Shown here piece after piece: positions 1 through 8,426 of a stretch of 64,000 bases of DNA. The stretch is from contig JAFUXG010000006.1 of the NCBI GenBank assembly GCA_017470935.1, positions 86,872 to 150,871 on the forward strand. Reading direction: 5' to 3'. The notes below the pieces were generated by a model. That model was given only the letters and a program-made list of their open reading frames with translations, was not told the origin of the DNA and ran no database searches. A program made the position numbers and the translations under genes. Within the stretch, counting starts at the first letter, position 1, and the number at the start of each line of letters is the position of its first letter. This stretch comes from Lachnospiraceae bacterium (GTDB taxonomy: Bacteria > Bacillota > Clostridia > Lachnospirales > Lachnospiraceae).

Positions 1-100
1 AAGAAGATAAGATATGTGATAAAATCATTTATTATATTATGACAAAAGTTTAGGTGATTGTTTAAAAATATAATTGATTTATAAAAAAGAAGGTGGAACA

Positions 101-439
101 ATGAACGATACGATTATAGAGAATGTCATGAAAGAATTTGTAGATATGGTTCGTTCACGGATTGGTAAAGATATAAAACAATGCAGACTGTATGGATCAT
201 GTGCTCGTGGAGATTATGACGAATACTCGGATATAGACGTTATATTGTTGACCGAATGTAATCGGGAAGAATCAGAAAAATATACTGATGTTTTGATTGA
301 TATAGTTACTGAATTAGCGATGAAGTATTTTGTTGTGATTAATACTTTATGTGTTCCACATACTGAATATGAACAAAAGAAGTCGTGGTATGATTTTTTT
401 GCAAATATTGAGAGCGAGGGGCGGGTGTTGAATGGATAG
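101..439 (+). CDS. MNT-type nucleotidyltransferase (antitoxin half of a HEPN/MNT pair)
   Basis: A 112-residue minimal nucleotidyltransferase. The motif GSCARGDYDEYSDIDVILL gives the GS...DxD signature of the MNT family near residues 34-52. In HEPN/MNT modules this protein acts as the antitoxin; some members AMPylate the HEPN toxin. I chose ATG 101 because an AAGGTGG ribosome binding site lies just upstream; a TTG at 74 in the same frame has none. The stop overlaps the start of a HEPN-like reading frame by 8 bases, the normal arrangement, but that partner is truncated, so this is now an orphan antitoxin. Family assignment is firm; present activity is unknown. Confidence 0.85.
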   Translation: MNDTIIENVMKEFVDMVRSRIGKDIKQCRLYGSCARGDYDEYSDIDVILLTECNREESEKYTDVLIDIVTELAMKYFVVINTLCVPHTEYEQKKSWYDFFANIESEGRVLNG

Positions 440-518
440 TGAAAACTTCAAGGATTTATCCAATGCAAGAATTGTAAGAGCAATGGAATTGTTGGATGAT
501 GCAAAGCTATTGTTGTAA
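432..518 (+). pseudogene. Truncated HEPN toxin remnant
   Basis: ATG 432 overlaps the MNT stop and opens a 28-codon frame ending in the helix RIVRAMELLDDAKLLL, which matches how HEPN-domain proteins begin. It then hits TAA at 516. The following codons still read KNYININS in frame, like the usual HEPN continuation, before a TGA. The rest of the domain, including the expected RX4-6H catalytic motif, is missing. This is inferred from the protein pattern and gene order, not from a search. Confidence 0.6.
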
Positions 519-587
519 AAGAACTATATTAATATAAATTCACGTTATTTTAGAATATCGTGAATTTTTCGTTGTATAGGAAAAATA

Positions 588-625
588 ATGACAGGCTAAT
601 AAACATTAGCTATAATGAAGCTAAT
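588..625 (+). promoter_or_regulatory. Promoter with inverted-repeat operator for the ABC exporter operon
   Basis: ATGACA at 588-593 and TATAAT at 611-616 are separated by 17 bases. The spacer contains the inverted repeat GCTAAT-N4-ATTAGC (595-610), and a further GCTAAT half-site lies at 620-625. A 16-bp repeat of the same design occurs in the promoter at 3070, after the operon. Operator function is inferred. Confidence 0.6.
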
Positions 626-736
626 AGTTATTTCTGCAACATTTATATGCGATAAAGATGTGGTGATATGTCAAAAGCATTGAAGAAAATATATATTAGT
701 GGATTATAGTATCAATATTTTACCGGAGGGAGAATT

Positions 737-1465
737 ATGAACAATACAGGAATACTTGAGATTAAGCACTATTCAAAGTCTTACGGAGGAGAGAAAAAGG
801 CGGCAGATGATGTGAGCCTCACCGTAATGGGTGGAGATATATACGGGTTCATCGGTCACAACGGTGCAGGTAAATCAACCACGATCAGAGCAGTGGTGGG
901 TGTGCTTGACTTTACCGAAGGAGAAATATACATTGACGGTCATTCCGTTAAGGAAGAACCTATGGAATGCAAGAGGGTGACAGCTTATATTCCGGACAAC
1001 CCGGATCTGTATGAGAATCTGACGGGAATCCAGTATCTTAATTTTGTGGCGGATGTTTTTGACATCAGTGCTGCCGACAGGGAAGAACGGATTAAGAAAT
1101 ACGCTGACACATTTGAGATAACAGAAGCTTTGGGAGATCTTATCAGTTCATATTCCCATGGGATGAAGCAGAAGGTGGCTATCATTTCGGCACTTATCCA
1201 TGAGCCTAAGCTGCTTGTACTTGATGAGCCGTTTGTCGGTCTTGACCCGAAGGCAGCATTTACACTTAAGGAGATCATGCATGAAATGTGTGAAAAGGGA
1301 ACGGCGATCTTCTTCTCAACCCATGTTCTGGATGTGGCTGAGAAGCTGTGTAATAAGGTTGCGATCATTAAGAAAGGTAAGATCATTGCATCAGGTACAA
1401 TGGAGGAGCTTACGGAGGGACATTCACTGGAAGAGGCATTTCTGGAGGTAGAAAATGAAAAGTAA
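737..1465 (+). CDS. ABC transporter ATP-binding protein
   Basis: A 242-residue ATPase subunit of an ABC-2-type exporter. It has Walker A GHNGAGKST (from residue 40), the signature YSHGMKQK, Walker B LLVLDEP and the switch histidine in FFSTH. GGAGGG precedes ATG 737. It overlaps the following permease gene by 11 bases, so the two are translationally coupled. It has no fused membrane domain and should dimerise under the permease. The substrate cannot be read from the sequence; such pairs commonly export peptides, antibiotics or lipids. Control is probably through the inverted repeat in the promoter at 588-625. Confidence 0.9.
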   Translation: MNNTGILEIKHYSKSYGGEKKAADDVSLTVMGGDIYGFIGHNGAGKSTTIRAVVGVLDFTEGEIYIDGHSVKEEPMECKRVTAYIPDNPDLYENLTGIQYLNFVADVFDISAADREERIKKYADTFEITEALGDLISSYSHGMKQKVAIISALIHEPKLLVLDEPFVGLDPKAAFTLKEIMHEMCEKGTAIFFSTHVLDVAEKLCNKVAIIKKGKIIASGTMEELTEGHSLEEAFLEVENEK

Positions 1466-3059
1466 AATTATACTTCTTAAAACCATGCTAAGATCCACAA
1501 GCCTTAGCAATATATATAAGTATACAAAGGATAAAAAGAAGAAAAAGAAAGTGATCGCAAGCTGCATAGGTCTTTTTTGCCTGTATGCCATGCTTATGGG
1601 ATACAGCATAGCAATGTGTGTCGGGTATGGGAAGCTTAATATCATTGATGGGGTACCTGTGATGTGTGCTTTGATCATAAGTGCGTTTTCCTTCATATCC
1701 ACCATATTCAAGACAAACGGATATCTGTTCAACTTCAAGGAATACGATATGCTGATGGCACTTCCCTTTGAGGCAAGGACTGTGGCGGCCTGCAAGTTCA
1801 TGTATATGTATATGAAGAGTCTGCCCTGGTATCTTAGTATATCCTTTGCTATGATGATCGGGTACGGATATTTTGCTCGTCCAAGTATTATTGGTTATGT
1901 TTTATGGATCATATTAACTTTCTTTTTGCCGATCATTCCCATGCTTTTTGCTGCATTTATCGGATTTTTGATAGCAAGGGTAAGCTCGGGATTTCGAAAG
2001 AGCAATTTTATTCAGACGGTGCTGACATTTATTTTTGTTATATTCTGCTTCTCACTTCAATACATTATAGATGCCATATTTGAAGATGATAAGGTGGAGG
2101 TTGTTCTGACAAAGACATCTGAAATGATGGACCAGGCGGGAAATGTGTATTTTCCTGCGGGATGGTTTTCCGGTGCGGTTAAGGAGTTTACTGTTTCAGA
2201 TATTCTGCTTCTTATCGGTGTAAGTGTGCTCCTGTTTTCCGTAGTGTTCCATATCGTGGGTAATTCCTACAGGAGAATTAATTCCAGTCTGAAATCCCAT
2301 GCTGCCATGAAAAAATATAAGATGACCGGACAGAAGAAGAGAAGTGTGGTGAATGCTATTGCATTCAAGGAGTTCAGGAGAATGACCGGCTCCACCGTAT
2401 ATATGACAAACGGTGCAATGGGAGAGGTTCTGGCAGTGTTGCTTGGAATTGTAACTCTTGTAATCGGATTTGATAATATTATTTCCCTAATCACAAAGGG
2501 CGCTCCCGTTGATTCTGCAATTCTTCAGCCTGCGATACCCTTCATTGTTTACTTTTTCATAGGCATGGTGGCTACTACTGCATTTACACCTTCATTGGAG
2601 GGGAAGAATTACTGGATACTTCAGAGTCTTCCCATTGATAAAAAGACTGTTGCCAAGGGAAAGATGCTTTTTAATATGTACCTGACGGTACCGTTTATGA
2701 CCTTCGGAATACTGTGTCTTTGCATATCCGCAAAGGTTACGGTTATAAATACTATATTGTATATAATTCTTGGTGCGGCTCTGTGCGCCTTCTCCACGGC
2801 ATGGGGATGCGTGTGCGGAATCAGGCACATGAGGCTCGACTGGGAGAATGAGATTGAAGTGATCAAGCAGAGTGCGGCGGTTGCAATCTATATGTTCCCG
2901 AATATGTTTGTTGTAATGGGACTTATCGTGCTGGTGGTAATACTTGGCATGCATACGGATCACAGGGTGCTGACACTGATATTTATATTGATTGCATCCA
3001 TACTGGCTGGGCTAAGCTACTTGAGGGTGATGGCCTTATCGAATAAAAAGGGCTGGTGA
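1455..3059 (+). CDS. ABC-2-type exporter permease
   Basis: A 534-residue polytopic membrane protein encoded directly after, and overlapping, its ATPase. Hydrophobic stretches occur in two groups, roughly residues 30-210 and 290-530. A more polar middle, with KSHAAMKKYKMTGQKKRSVV near residue 280, is probably a cytoplasmic loop. The length and the KEFRRMTGS segment fit large ABC-2 permeases of Firmicutes. It should form the membrane channel for the preceding ATPase. The substrate is unknown. A strong hairpin at 3133 ends the operon. Confidence 0.8.
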   Translation: MKSKIILLKTMLRSTSLSNIYKYTKDKKKKKKVIASCIGLFCLYAMLMGYSIAMCVGYGKLNIIDGVPVMCALIISAFSFISTIFKTNGYLFNFKEYDMLMALPFEARTVAACKFMYMYMKSLPWYLSISFAMMIGYGYFARPSIIGYVLWIILTFFLPIIPMLFAAFIGFLIARVSSGFRKSNFIQTVLTFIFVIFCFSLQYIIDAIFEDDKVEVVLTKTSEMMDQAGNVYFPAGWFSGAVKEFTVSDILLLIGVSVLLFSVVFHIVGNSYRRINSSLKSHAAMKKYKMTGQKKRSVVNAIAFKEFRRMTGSTVYMTNGAMGEVLAVLLGIVTLVIGFDNIISLITKGAPVDSAILQPAIPFIVYFFIGMVATTAFTPSLEGKNYWILQSLPIDKKTVAKGKMLFNMYLTVPFMTFGILCLCISAKVTVINTILYIILGAALCAFSTAWGCVCGIRHMRLDWENEIEVIKQSAAVAIYMFPNMFVVMGLIVLVVILGMHTDHRVLTLIFILIASILAGLSYLRVMALSNKKGW

Positions 3060-3069
3060 TGAGAGGTTA

Positions 3070-3117
3070 TTGACAGGCTGATAGTCGTTAACTATAATAT
3101 AGCTAATATTTATTAGC
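3070..3117 (+). promoter_or_regulatory. Second promoter carrying the same inverted repeat
   Basis: TTGACA (3070-3075), a 17-base spacer and TATAAT (3093-3098) form a near-consensus promoter. Immediately downstream is GCTAAT-ATTT-ATTAGC (3102-3117), the same 6-4-6 repeat found between the -35 and -10 boxes at 588-616. The promoter faces the terminator at 3133, so it would make only a transcript of about 70 nt unless readthrough occurs. Confidence 0.6.
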
Positions 3118-3132
3118 GGATAAAAGATGATG

Positions 3133-3174
3133 TGAGCAGGATCATTCCTGCTCATTTATTTTGGTTGTTTTTTC
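3133..3174 (+). terminator. Intrinsic terminator after the ABC exporter operon
   Basis: TGAGCAGGA, a TCAT loop and TCCTGCTCA form a perfect 9-bp stem (3133-3154), followed by a T-rich tract to about 3174. Confidence 0.85.
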
Positions 3175-3236
3175 CTAAAGTTTGGGTATAATAAAGAATA
3201 GGCATCTGTATATGGAATCTAAACGAAGTTTTCGAG

Positions 3237-3268
3237 ATTATGAGAATGTACGAAGTACTTCTCATAAT
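3237..3268. repeat. Near-perfect hairpin ahead of the TlpA-like gene
   Basis: ATTATGAGAA (3237-3246) pairs with TTCTCATAAT (3259-3268). Inside it GTAC-GAA-GTAC adds 4 more pairs after a one-base bulge. There is no T-tract, so it is not a standard terminator. It lies in the leader of the redox operon and directly abuts a 35-base sequence (3266-3300) that recurs at 14127-14161. Confidence 0.7.
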
Positions 3269-3327
3269 ATACGTTATTGCTGAGTTTCGCAAATGATTGG
3301 AGAATGAATGAAAACAGGAGGTTTTGT

Positions 3328-4050
3328 GTGAGAGCTTCAAAATTAAGAATAAAAGATATATATATGTTTATTTGCTGTGGGGTGTGCTTAGGTGTGATGG
3401 GTATCGTACTTAGCGCCTGCGGGCAGGAAAATGGTGTGCAAAATAGAGAAGGCCAGGATGTGATTGAAGTACCTGATGAAACAGAAAGCACTGATGGCAG
3501 TGAAATGATTGATGGTAACGAAAACAGTGATAACCCAGAAGCTTCAGGGGATAATGGTTCTGACAGCAACAACAGTGGTGACGGCCTGACAGATGACGGC
3601 AATGTAACATACGGAGAGCTTTCCGAGGGTGATAAGGCACCGGATTTTGCTGCTGAGCTTGCTAGTGGAGATAAGTTTGTTCTTTCAGAGAATTCCGGCA
3701 AGGTGATTCTTCTTAACTTCTGGGCGACATGGTGTGGTCCGTGTGTAGAAGAAATGCCTGCATTTGAGAAGCTTAACAATGAATATGGTGATGATGTGAA
3801 GATATTATGTGTTAATTGTGTTGAGAGCAAGAGTACGGTGGATGGTTTCATTAAGGAGAATGGATACACCTTTCCAATTGCCTATGACGAAGAGGGTATA
3901 GTAAATTACCGCTACCCGACACAGGGAATTCCGTATACCCTTGTTGTCGGTAAGGATGGCGTTATCAAGAGCATTTATCTTGGCTCTGCGGGAATGGAGC
4001 AACAGTATGAGGCATATAAGGCTTCCATTGATGCAGCCCTTGCAGAGTAA
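3328..4050 (+). CDS. TlpA-family thiol-disulfide oxidoreductase, lipoprotein
   Basis: A 240-residue lipoprotein. The basic N-terminus, hydrophobic segment and LSAC lipobox put the lipidated cysteine at residue 31. An acidic, Ser/Asn/Asp-rich linker of about 70 residues follows, then an AhpC/TSA-TlpA thioredoxin fold with WATWCGPC (Cys136 and Cys139) and a cis-Pro region GIPYTLV. GTG 3328 is chosen because AGGAGG sits six bases upstream; the longer alternatives lack a site. It probably exchanges disulfides with extracellular or membrane partners. The next two genes, a CXXC small protein and a NapH-like ferredoxin, commonly accompany it and may supply electrons. Confidence 0.88.
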   Translation: MRASKLRIKDIYMFICCGVCLGVMGIVLSACGQENGVQNREGQDVIEVPDETESTDGSEMIDGNENSDNPEASGDNGSDSNNSGDGLTDDGNVTYGELSEGDKAPDFAAELASGDKFVLSENSGKVILLNFWATWCGPCVEEMPAFEKLNNEYGDDVKILCVNCVESKSTVDGFIKENGYTFPIAYDEEGIVNYRYPTQGIPYTLVVGKDGVIKSIYLGSAGMEQQYEAYKASIDAALAE

Positions 4051-4166
4051 TGGTGTAGTGGTCTTGTGAGACGCAGGGTAACAATTGAGCAATTATGATA
4101 TATCAAATAAGAGATAAAGATAACCCATCGAACTAATAAAGGGTGAATGTTAGCGGGGCAGTATAA

Positions 4167-4385
4167 GTGAGTGAAGAAAAGATAAATGACAAAGAGATAT
4201 CAGATAAAAAGAATATGGCAGATGGTGCAAAAACACAAAGGAAAACTGCAGTAATACCGGCACTTCGTCTCTGCCTGCTGGCAGCGGGACTGGTGCTTAT
4301 GGTCGTTGGAATCTGCAACAAGGATCATATTGATGTAATGAACAAGGCAGTCAGAATATGCTATGAATGTATCGGCATAGGCTGA
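4167..4385 (+). CDS. CD1871A-family CXXC small membrane protein
   Basis: A 72-residue protein with a charged N-terminus, one hydrophobic segment (about residues 29-48) and a C-terminal tail ending MNKAVRICYECIGIG. That tail, with its CYEC pair, is typical of the CD1871A small-protein family of Clostridia, whose genes sit beside TlpA-like and 4Fe-4S membrane proteins as here. The proposed GTG start at 4167 has only a weak ribosome binding site, and an internal ATG at 4215 would still keep the membrane segment. The CXXC pair may relay thiols or electrons between its neighbours; that role is inferred. Confidence 0.75.
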   Translation: MSEEKINDKEISDKKNMADGAKTQRKTAVIPALRLCLLAAGLVLMVVGICNKDHIDVMNKAVRICYECIGIG

Positions 4386-4477
4386 GGGAATTATGCCGAT
4401 GCTATGGGATTGGCATATGGTATTGATCATGCTGGTTGGGCATATAAAGATTAGGATATAGAACCGGGGGCACAGTA

Positions 4478-5332
4478 ATGAAATTGAGCAGTTATAAGCG
4501 CAGGATTACCCAGGTTGTCTGTGCTGTATTATACAATTGTAATTTTACCGGCTTTGCCAAGGGAAGAATTTATCAAGGTGATATCAAGGGTGCATGCGTG
4601 CCTGGACTTAACTGCTATTCATGTCCGGGAGCCATAGGCTCCTGTCCTCTCGGAAGTCTTCAGTCAGCACTTGTGTCAGCAAAATATAAGTTTAATTATT
4701 ATGTTCTTGGCTTGCTGATATTATTTGGAGTAATATTTGGACGGGTCATATGCGGCTTTCTATGTCCCTTTGGACTGCTTCAGGAGCTTACATATAAGCT
4801 TAATACTCCAAAGCTTAAAAAGGGAACCTGGAGTCAGGTGCTTTCTTACCTGAAATATGTTATATTATTAGTGTTTGTAATAGGAATACCACTTGTAAAG
4901 CATAATCCGGGATTTTGCAAATATATTTGCCCGGCAGGAACCTTAGAGGGAGGGCTTTTTTTGACTGCAGTGCAGGAACAGCTTAGAGCACTTACAGGCT
5001 TTCTTTTTTCCTGGAAGGTTTTTTTACTGGTTATTATAGCAGCATCCTCGGTGTTTGTGTTCAGATGCTTCTGCCGTTTTTTGTGTCCATTAGGTGCTAT
5101 TTATTCATTGTTTCACAGGGTCGCACTTTGCGGTGTAAGGGTTGATGATAATAAATGTGTGGGCTGCAATATATGTGTCCGTGAGTGTAAAATGGATGTA
5201 AGCAGGGTAGGGGACAGAGAGTGTGTGCATTGTGGTGACTGTATCGGACACTGCCCGGTATCTGCTATTTCATTTAAAACAATTAATATAAAGGATGATG
5301 TAGAGGCTGTTGACAATGATCCTTCAGTTTGA
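4478..5332 (+). CDS. NapH/YccM-like membrane ferredoxin (4Fe-4S binding)
   Basis: A 284-residue membrane protein. Several hydrophobic spans (about residues 67-90, 120-140 and 165-195) are interleaved with Cys motifs CGFLCPFG, CKYICPAG and CRFLCPLG, typical of NapH/RnfC-linked membrane ferredoxins. The C-terminus carries a 2[4Fe-4S] ferredoxin domain: CVGCNICVREC and CVHCGDCIGHCP. It is the third gene of the TlpA/CXXC/ferredoxin set and probably moves electrons across or along the membrane to the extracellular thiol system. That route is inference; the iron-sulfur ligands are clear. Confidence 0.85.
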   Translation: MKLSSYKRRITQVVCAVLYNCNFTGFAKGRIYQGDIKGACVPGLNCYSCPGAIGSCPLGSLQSALVSAKYKFNYYVLGLLILFGVIFGRVICGFLCPFGLLQELTYKLNTPKLKKGTWSQVLSYLKYVILLVFVIGIPLVKHNPGFCKYICPAGTLEGGLFLTAVQEQLRALTGFLFSWKVFLLVIIAASSVFVFRCFCRFLCPLGAIYSLFHRVALCGVRVDDNKCVGCNICVRECKMDVSRVGDRECVHCGDCIGHCPVSAISFKTINIKDDVEAVDNDPSV

Positions 5333-5403
5333 GGAAGCTGTAGGAATGAACATATGGAGCCTGTAGTTGACATGATGATCATATTATATAGGGAGGAAGG
5401 CTT

Positions 5404-6054
5404 ATGATAGGTAATAGATATTTTAGAAATATAATACTTGGAGCTGCAGCTTTATTGGCTGTCCTTTCTTCCACAACTGTCAGTGCCAGGGTTAAGGAGC
5501 ATGATGTAAGGGAGCTTGATAGTTTCAATGCCATAAGCTATGTGGAGACACCCCAGCCGGATAGTTCTGTTACCCTTGGGGCAGGTGTTAAGGCCGGACA
5601 GACTATAGGATGGAAAGCGCCGGATGGAAGCGCTGGTGATAGGATACTTGTAACAAATGTGGATTATAAGAATAAGACCGGAACAGCTACTGTAGTATGG
5701 CATAAGGAAGCAGGGAAGACTATTGAGATCAAGGATGAATACGAATATTACGGACTGACACTTAAAATTACTGCTATTGCCGATGGTGCCTGTAAGGCTA
5801 ATAAGAAGGCCACCTCAGTCATAATTGGCAGGAATGTGAAAAAGATCGGAAAGAAAGCCTTCTATGGACTTAAGAAGTGCAATACCCTGACTATTAAGAG
5901 CACAAAGCTTACAGCAAAAAATGTTGGTAAGAAAGCATTTGGCAACATGAAAAAGAATATTAAGGTCAAGGTTCCAAAGAAGAAATATAAGGCATATAAG
6001 AAGTGGCTCTGCAAGAAGGGATTATCAAAGAAAGCAGCCTTAAAAAAGATATAA
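5404..6054 (+). CDS. Secreted leucine-rich-repeat (BspA-type) surface protein
   Basis: A 216-residue exported protein with an N-terminal signal segment (about residues 9-28, ending VSA). The C-terminal half contains BspA-type repeats such as TSVIIGRNVKKIGKKAFYGL and NTLTIKS...VGKKAFGNM, then a Lys-rich tail. An AGGGAGGAAGG site precedes ATG 5404. Such proteins are exported and often bind host or matrix surfaces. It follows the redox operon by about 70 bases but is not an obvious part of it. No sortase signal is seen, so it is released or held by charge. Confidence 0.75.
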   Translation: MIGNRYFRNIILGAAALLAVLSSTTVSARVKEHDVRELDSFNAISYVETPQPDSSVTLGAGVKAGQTIGWKAPDGSAGDRILVTNVDYKNKTGTATVVWHKEAGKTIEIKDEYEYYGLTLKITAIADGACKANKKATSVIIGRNVKKIGKKAFYGLKKCNTLTIKSTKLTAKNVGKKAFGNMKKNIKVKVPKKKYKAYKKWLCKKGLSKKAALKKI

Positions 6055-6139
6055 CAGGCAGCTGTAGGACTTTCCTGCACTGCCAGGAGAATTGCTGCAA
6101 AAGCTGCAAGATTTAATAAAATACGAGGGGAAGATTAAT

Positions 6140-8323
6140 ATGGCAAGAAAAGGTTCTAAAAAACTAAGAAGGATCAAAAAGACCCATTCATGGGTAGTTA
6201 TCCTGTTATTTCTTATAGTCCAGGCTATGGCGGCAGGCTTGATATTTGGATTTGGCAGTGTTTTTCTAAGTTATTTTGTTGAGAGCAGGGTTGAGTCTGA
6301 GCTTCAATCGGTCTCTTATCTGGCAAGATTATACGAGATCAGTTTAGAGGATGAAAAGCAGGAGGACGTATATAAGTTAATTGATGAAAGCGGACGGGAC
6401 TACATCATAAGAGATGAGTCTGGCAATGTTATCCATGATAAGGGTAATATAACGTTAGGAGATACAGGAAAGATTGTTTTGTCAAATGTGAGTTTAAGTG
6501 TGGCAGAACAGTATGATGACCCCAATGATCCGGTGGACAGTATTATAATGGGTGATGAGCGCTATGAGATAGGTTTTAATGATAATGCTAAGGTGTATGA
6601 GGATACAGAATATGATTATGTGTATGTAAATGATGCAAATGAAATAGATATAAGATTCAAAAAATTATACAATGACATTACTAAGTCGCCCATTTCAAAT
6701 GTAGAAATAGACGAGAATATGTCTAAGGAGGATATTGATAGGCTGGTTACCGGCAAGATAGCTGAAACAAAAGAATCCACAAAGGGTATTATAGCCCTTG
6801 AGGCTGATTCCACTGTTCATCTGCCATATTGGGTATCTCTGAGTGTTAACGATGGCAAAGAGGAATTTATTGGGAAGGCGTATATTAATTTTGCAATTAC
6901 GGATCTGGGTTTCTTTGCAATTTTTATTATACTGCTTGTATTATTAGCATTCCTTATATTCGTAATAATGATTGTATTTATAATAAGCAATTTTATTAAC
7001 CAAAGGAAGACCATCAAGCTGCTGTTTACCGATATTGTCACAAACGGTCATAACTGGATGTGGTTCCTGTACAGAGGGGAGCATTTTCTTAGAAGATGGG
7101 GCAGTGCCAGAAGTACGTATGCAGTTGTGAATATTGTATTTGTAAAGTATAGAAACTACTGTGTGTGCCATTCCATAGAGCAGGGAGAAAAGATGCTTAA
7201 GAAGGTGTATGACCATATTGGCAAGCACCTTGAAAAGAAGGAAATGATCGCCCATGTATCCAATTCGAACTTTGCCCTGCTGTTAAAATATGAAGATCCG
7301 GATAAGCTTAAGATGAGACTTCAAAGTATTATATTGGAGCTTGAAAAGATAGATGCTGACCATGTATTCAGCTTCCAGGCAGGAGTGGATCTTATTGGTG
7401 TCTGGAAAAATGAAAATGGAAGGGTTATAAGAAGAAAGGACATCGATTTAGAGGTTGAGTATAATAATGCCTGTACAGCAAGAGCTACCCTGGCAGATAA
7501 GGACGAGTCCGGAGTGGCATTCTTTGATGACAAGCTGATAGAGGATCAGAAATGGATCGATAAGGTAACAGAGAGGCAGCGCTACGCCATTGAACACGAG
7601 GAATTCATGGTATATTACCAGCCCAAATATGATCCAAGTACCAATAAGCTAAGAGGCGCCGAGGCGCTTATCAGATGGCAGAATGAGGAAATGGGCTTTG
7701 TTCCGCCGGGAAGATTTATTCCAATATTTGAAAAGAGTGGATTTATTACGGAGATAGACCATTATATGTTAGAGCATGTGGCAAGAGACCAGAAGGCATG
7801 GCTTGATAAGGGCTTTGAATGTGTTCCTGTTTCAGTCAATGTGTCCAGAGCACATTTTATCGAGAGTGATCTTGCAGAGCAGATAAGGGATATTGTGGAT
7901 AAGGCGGGAACGCCTCATAAATATATAGAGATAGAGCTTACAGAGAGTGCATTCTTTGATGATAAAAAGGCATTGATAGCCACTATTACAAAACTTAAGG
8001 AATATGGCTTTGCTGTGTCAATGGATGATTTCGGATCAGGCTATTCATCTCTTAACTCCCTTAAGGATATGCCTCTTGATGTATTGAAGCTTGATGCTGA
8101 GTTCTTCCGGGGAGATTCCCAGGGCGATAGAGGCGAGATAGTCGTATCAGAGGCAATCAAGCTTGCAAAGAGTCTTAACATGCGTACCGTCGCAGAGGGC
8201 GTTGAGGTTAAGGAGCAGGTTGACTTCCTTGCCAGCCAGGGCTGTGACATGATACAGGGTTATTACTTTGCTAAGCCTATGCCAAAGGAGGATTATGAGC
8301 AGAGGATGAAGGGAATAGAGTAA
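6140..8323 (+). CDS. Membrane EAL-domain c-di-GMP phosphodiesterase with degenerate GGDEF
   Basis: A 727-residue signalling protein. A transmembrane segment (about residues 18-42) and a second at about 257-285 enclose an extracytoplasmic sensor region. A degenerate diguanylate-cyclase-like domain lacking GGDEF follows, then an EAL domain: EALIRW (Glu508), ELTES, DDFGSGY (from residue 629), KLD and EGVE. The main catalytic and metal-binding residues look intact, so c-di-GMP hydrolysis is likely. ATG 6140 is used because the upstream part of the frame has no ribosome binding site. It is followed by a terminator hairpin. Confidence 0.88.
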   Translation: MARKGSKKLRRIKKTHSWVVILLFLIVQAMAAGLIFGFGSVFLSYFVESRVESELQSVSYLARLYEISLEDEKQEDVYKLIDESGRDYIIRDESGNVIHDKGNITLGDTGKIVLSNVSLSVAEQYDDPNDPVDSIIMGDERYEIGFNDNAKVYEDTEYDYVYVNDANEIDIRFKKLYNDITKSPISNVEIDENMSKEDIDRLVTGKIAETKESTKGIIALEADSTVHLPYWVSLSVNDGKEEFIGKAYINFAITDLGFFAIFIILLVLLAFLIFVIMIVFIISNFINQRKTIKLLFTDIVTNGHNWMWFLYRGEHFLRRWGSARSTYAVVNIVFVKYRNYCVCHSIEQGEKMLKKVYDHIGKHLEKKEMIAHVSNSNFALLLKYEDPDKLKMRLQSIILELEKIDADHVFSFQAGVDLIGVWKNENGRVIRRKDIDLEVEYNNACTARATLADKDESGVAFFDDKLIEDQKWIDKVTERQRYAIEHEEFMVYYQPKYDPSTNKLRGAEALIRWQNEEMGFVPPGRFIPIFEKSGFITEIDHYMLEHVARDQKAWLDKGFECVPVSVNVSRAHFIESDLAEQIRDIVDKAGTPHKYIEIELTESAFFDDKKALIATITKLKEYGFAVSMDDFGSGYSSLNSLKDMPLDVLKLDAEFFRGDSQGDRGEIVVSEAIKLAKSLNMRTVAEGVEVKEQVDFLASQGCDMIQGYYFAKPMPKEDYEQRMKGIE

Positions 8324-8380
8324 AATACAGGGCGCTGTTACAACACATGGCTGTGACAGCGCCTTATACAATAAGCTGAT

Positions 8381-8417
8381 GGCTGTATCGGATATGATTA
8401 CCGATACAGCCATTTTT
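8381..8417 (+). terminator. Terminator after the EAL gene
   Basis: GGCTGTATCGG (8381-8391) pairs perfectly with CCGATACAGCC (8401-8411), followed by ATTTTTA. A second GC-rich hairpin, from 8329 to 8364, lies just before it. Confidence 0.8.
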
Positions 8418-8426
8418 ATGCAAATA

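Noticed and set aside
3219-3869. Minus-strand frame of 216 codons over the TlpA-like gene
   Set aside because: The plus frame has a lipobox and a WCGPC motif; the minus frame is Ser/Pro/Leu-rich without recognisable features.
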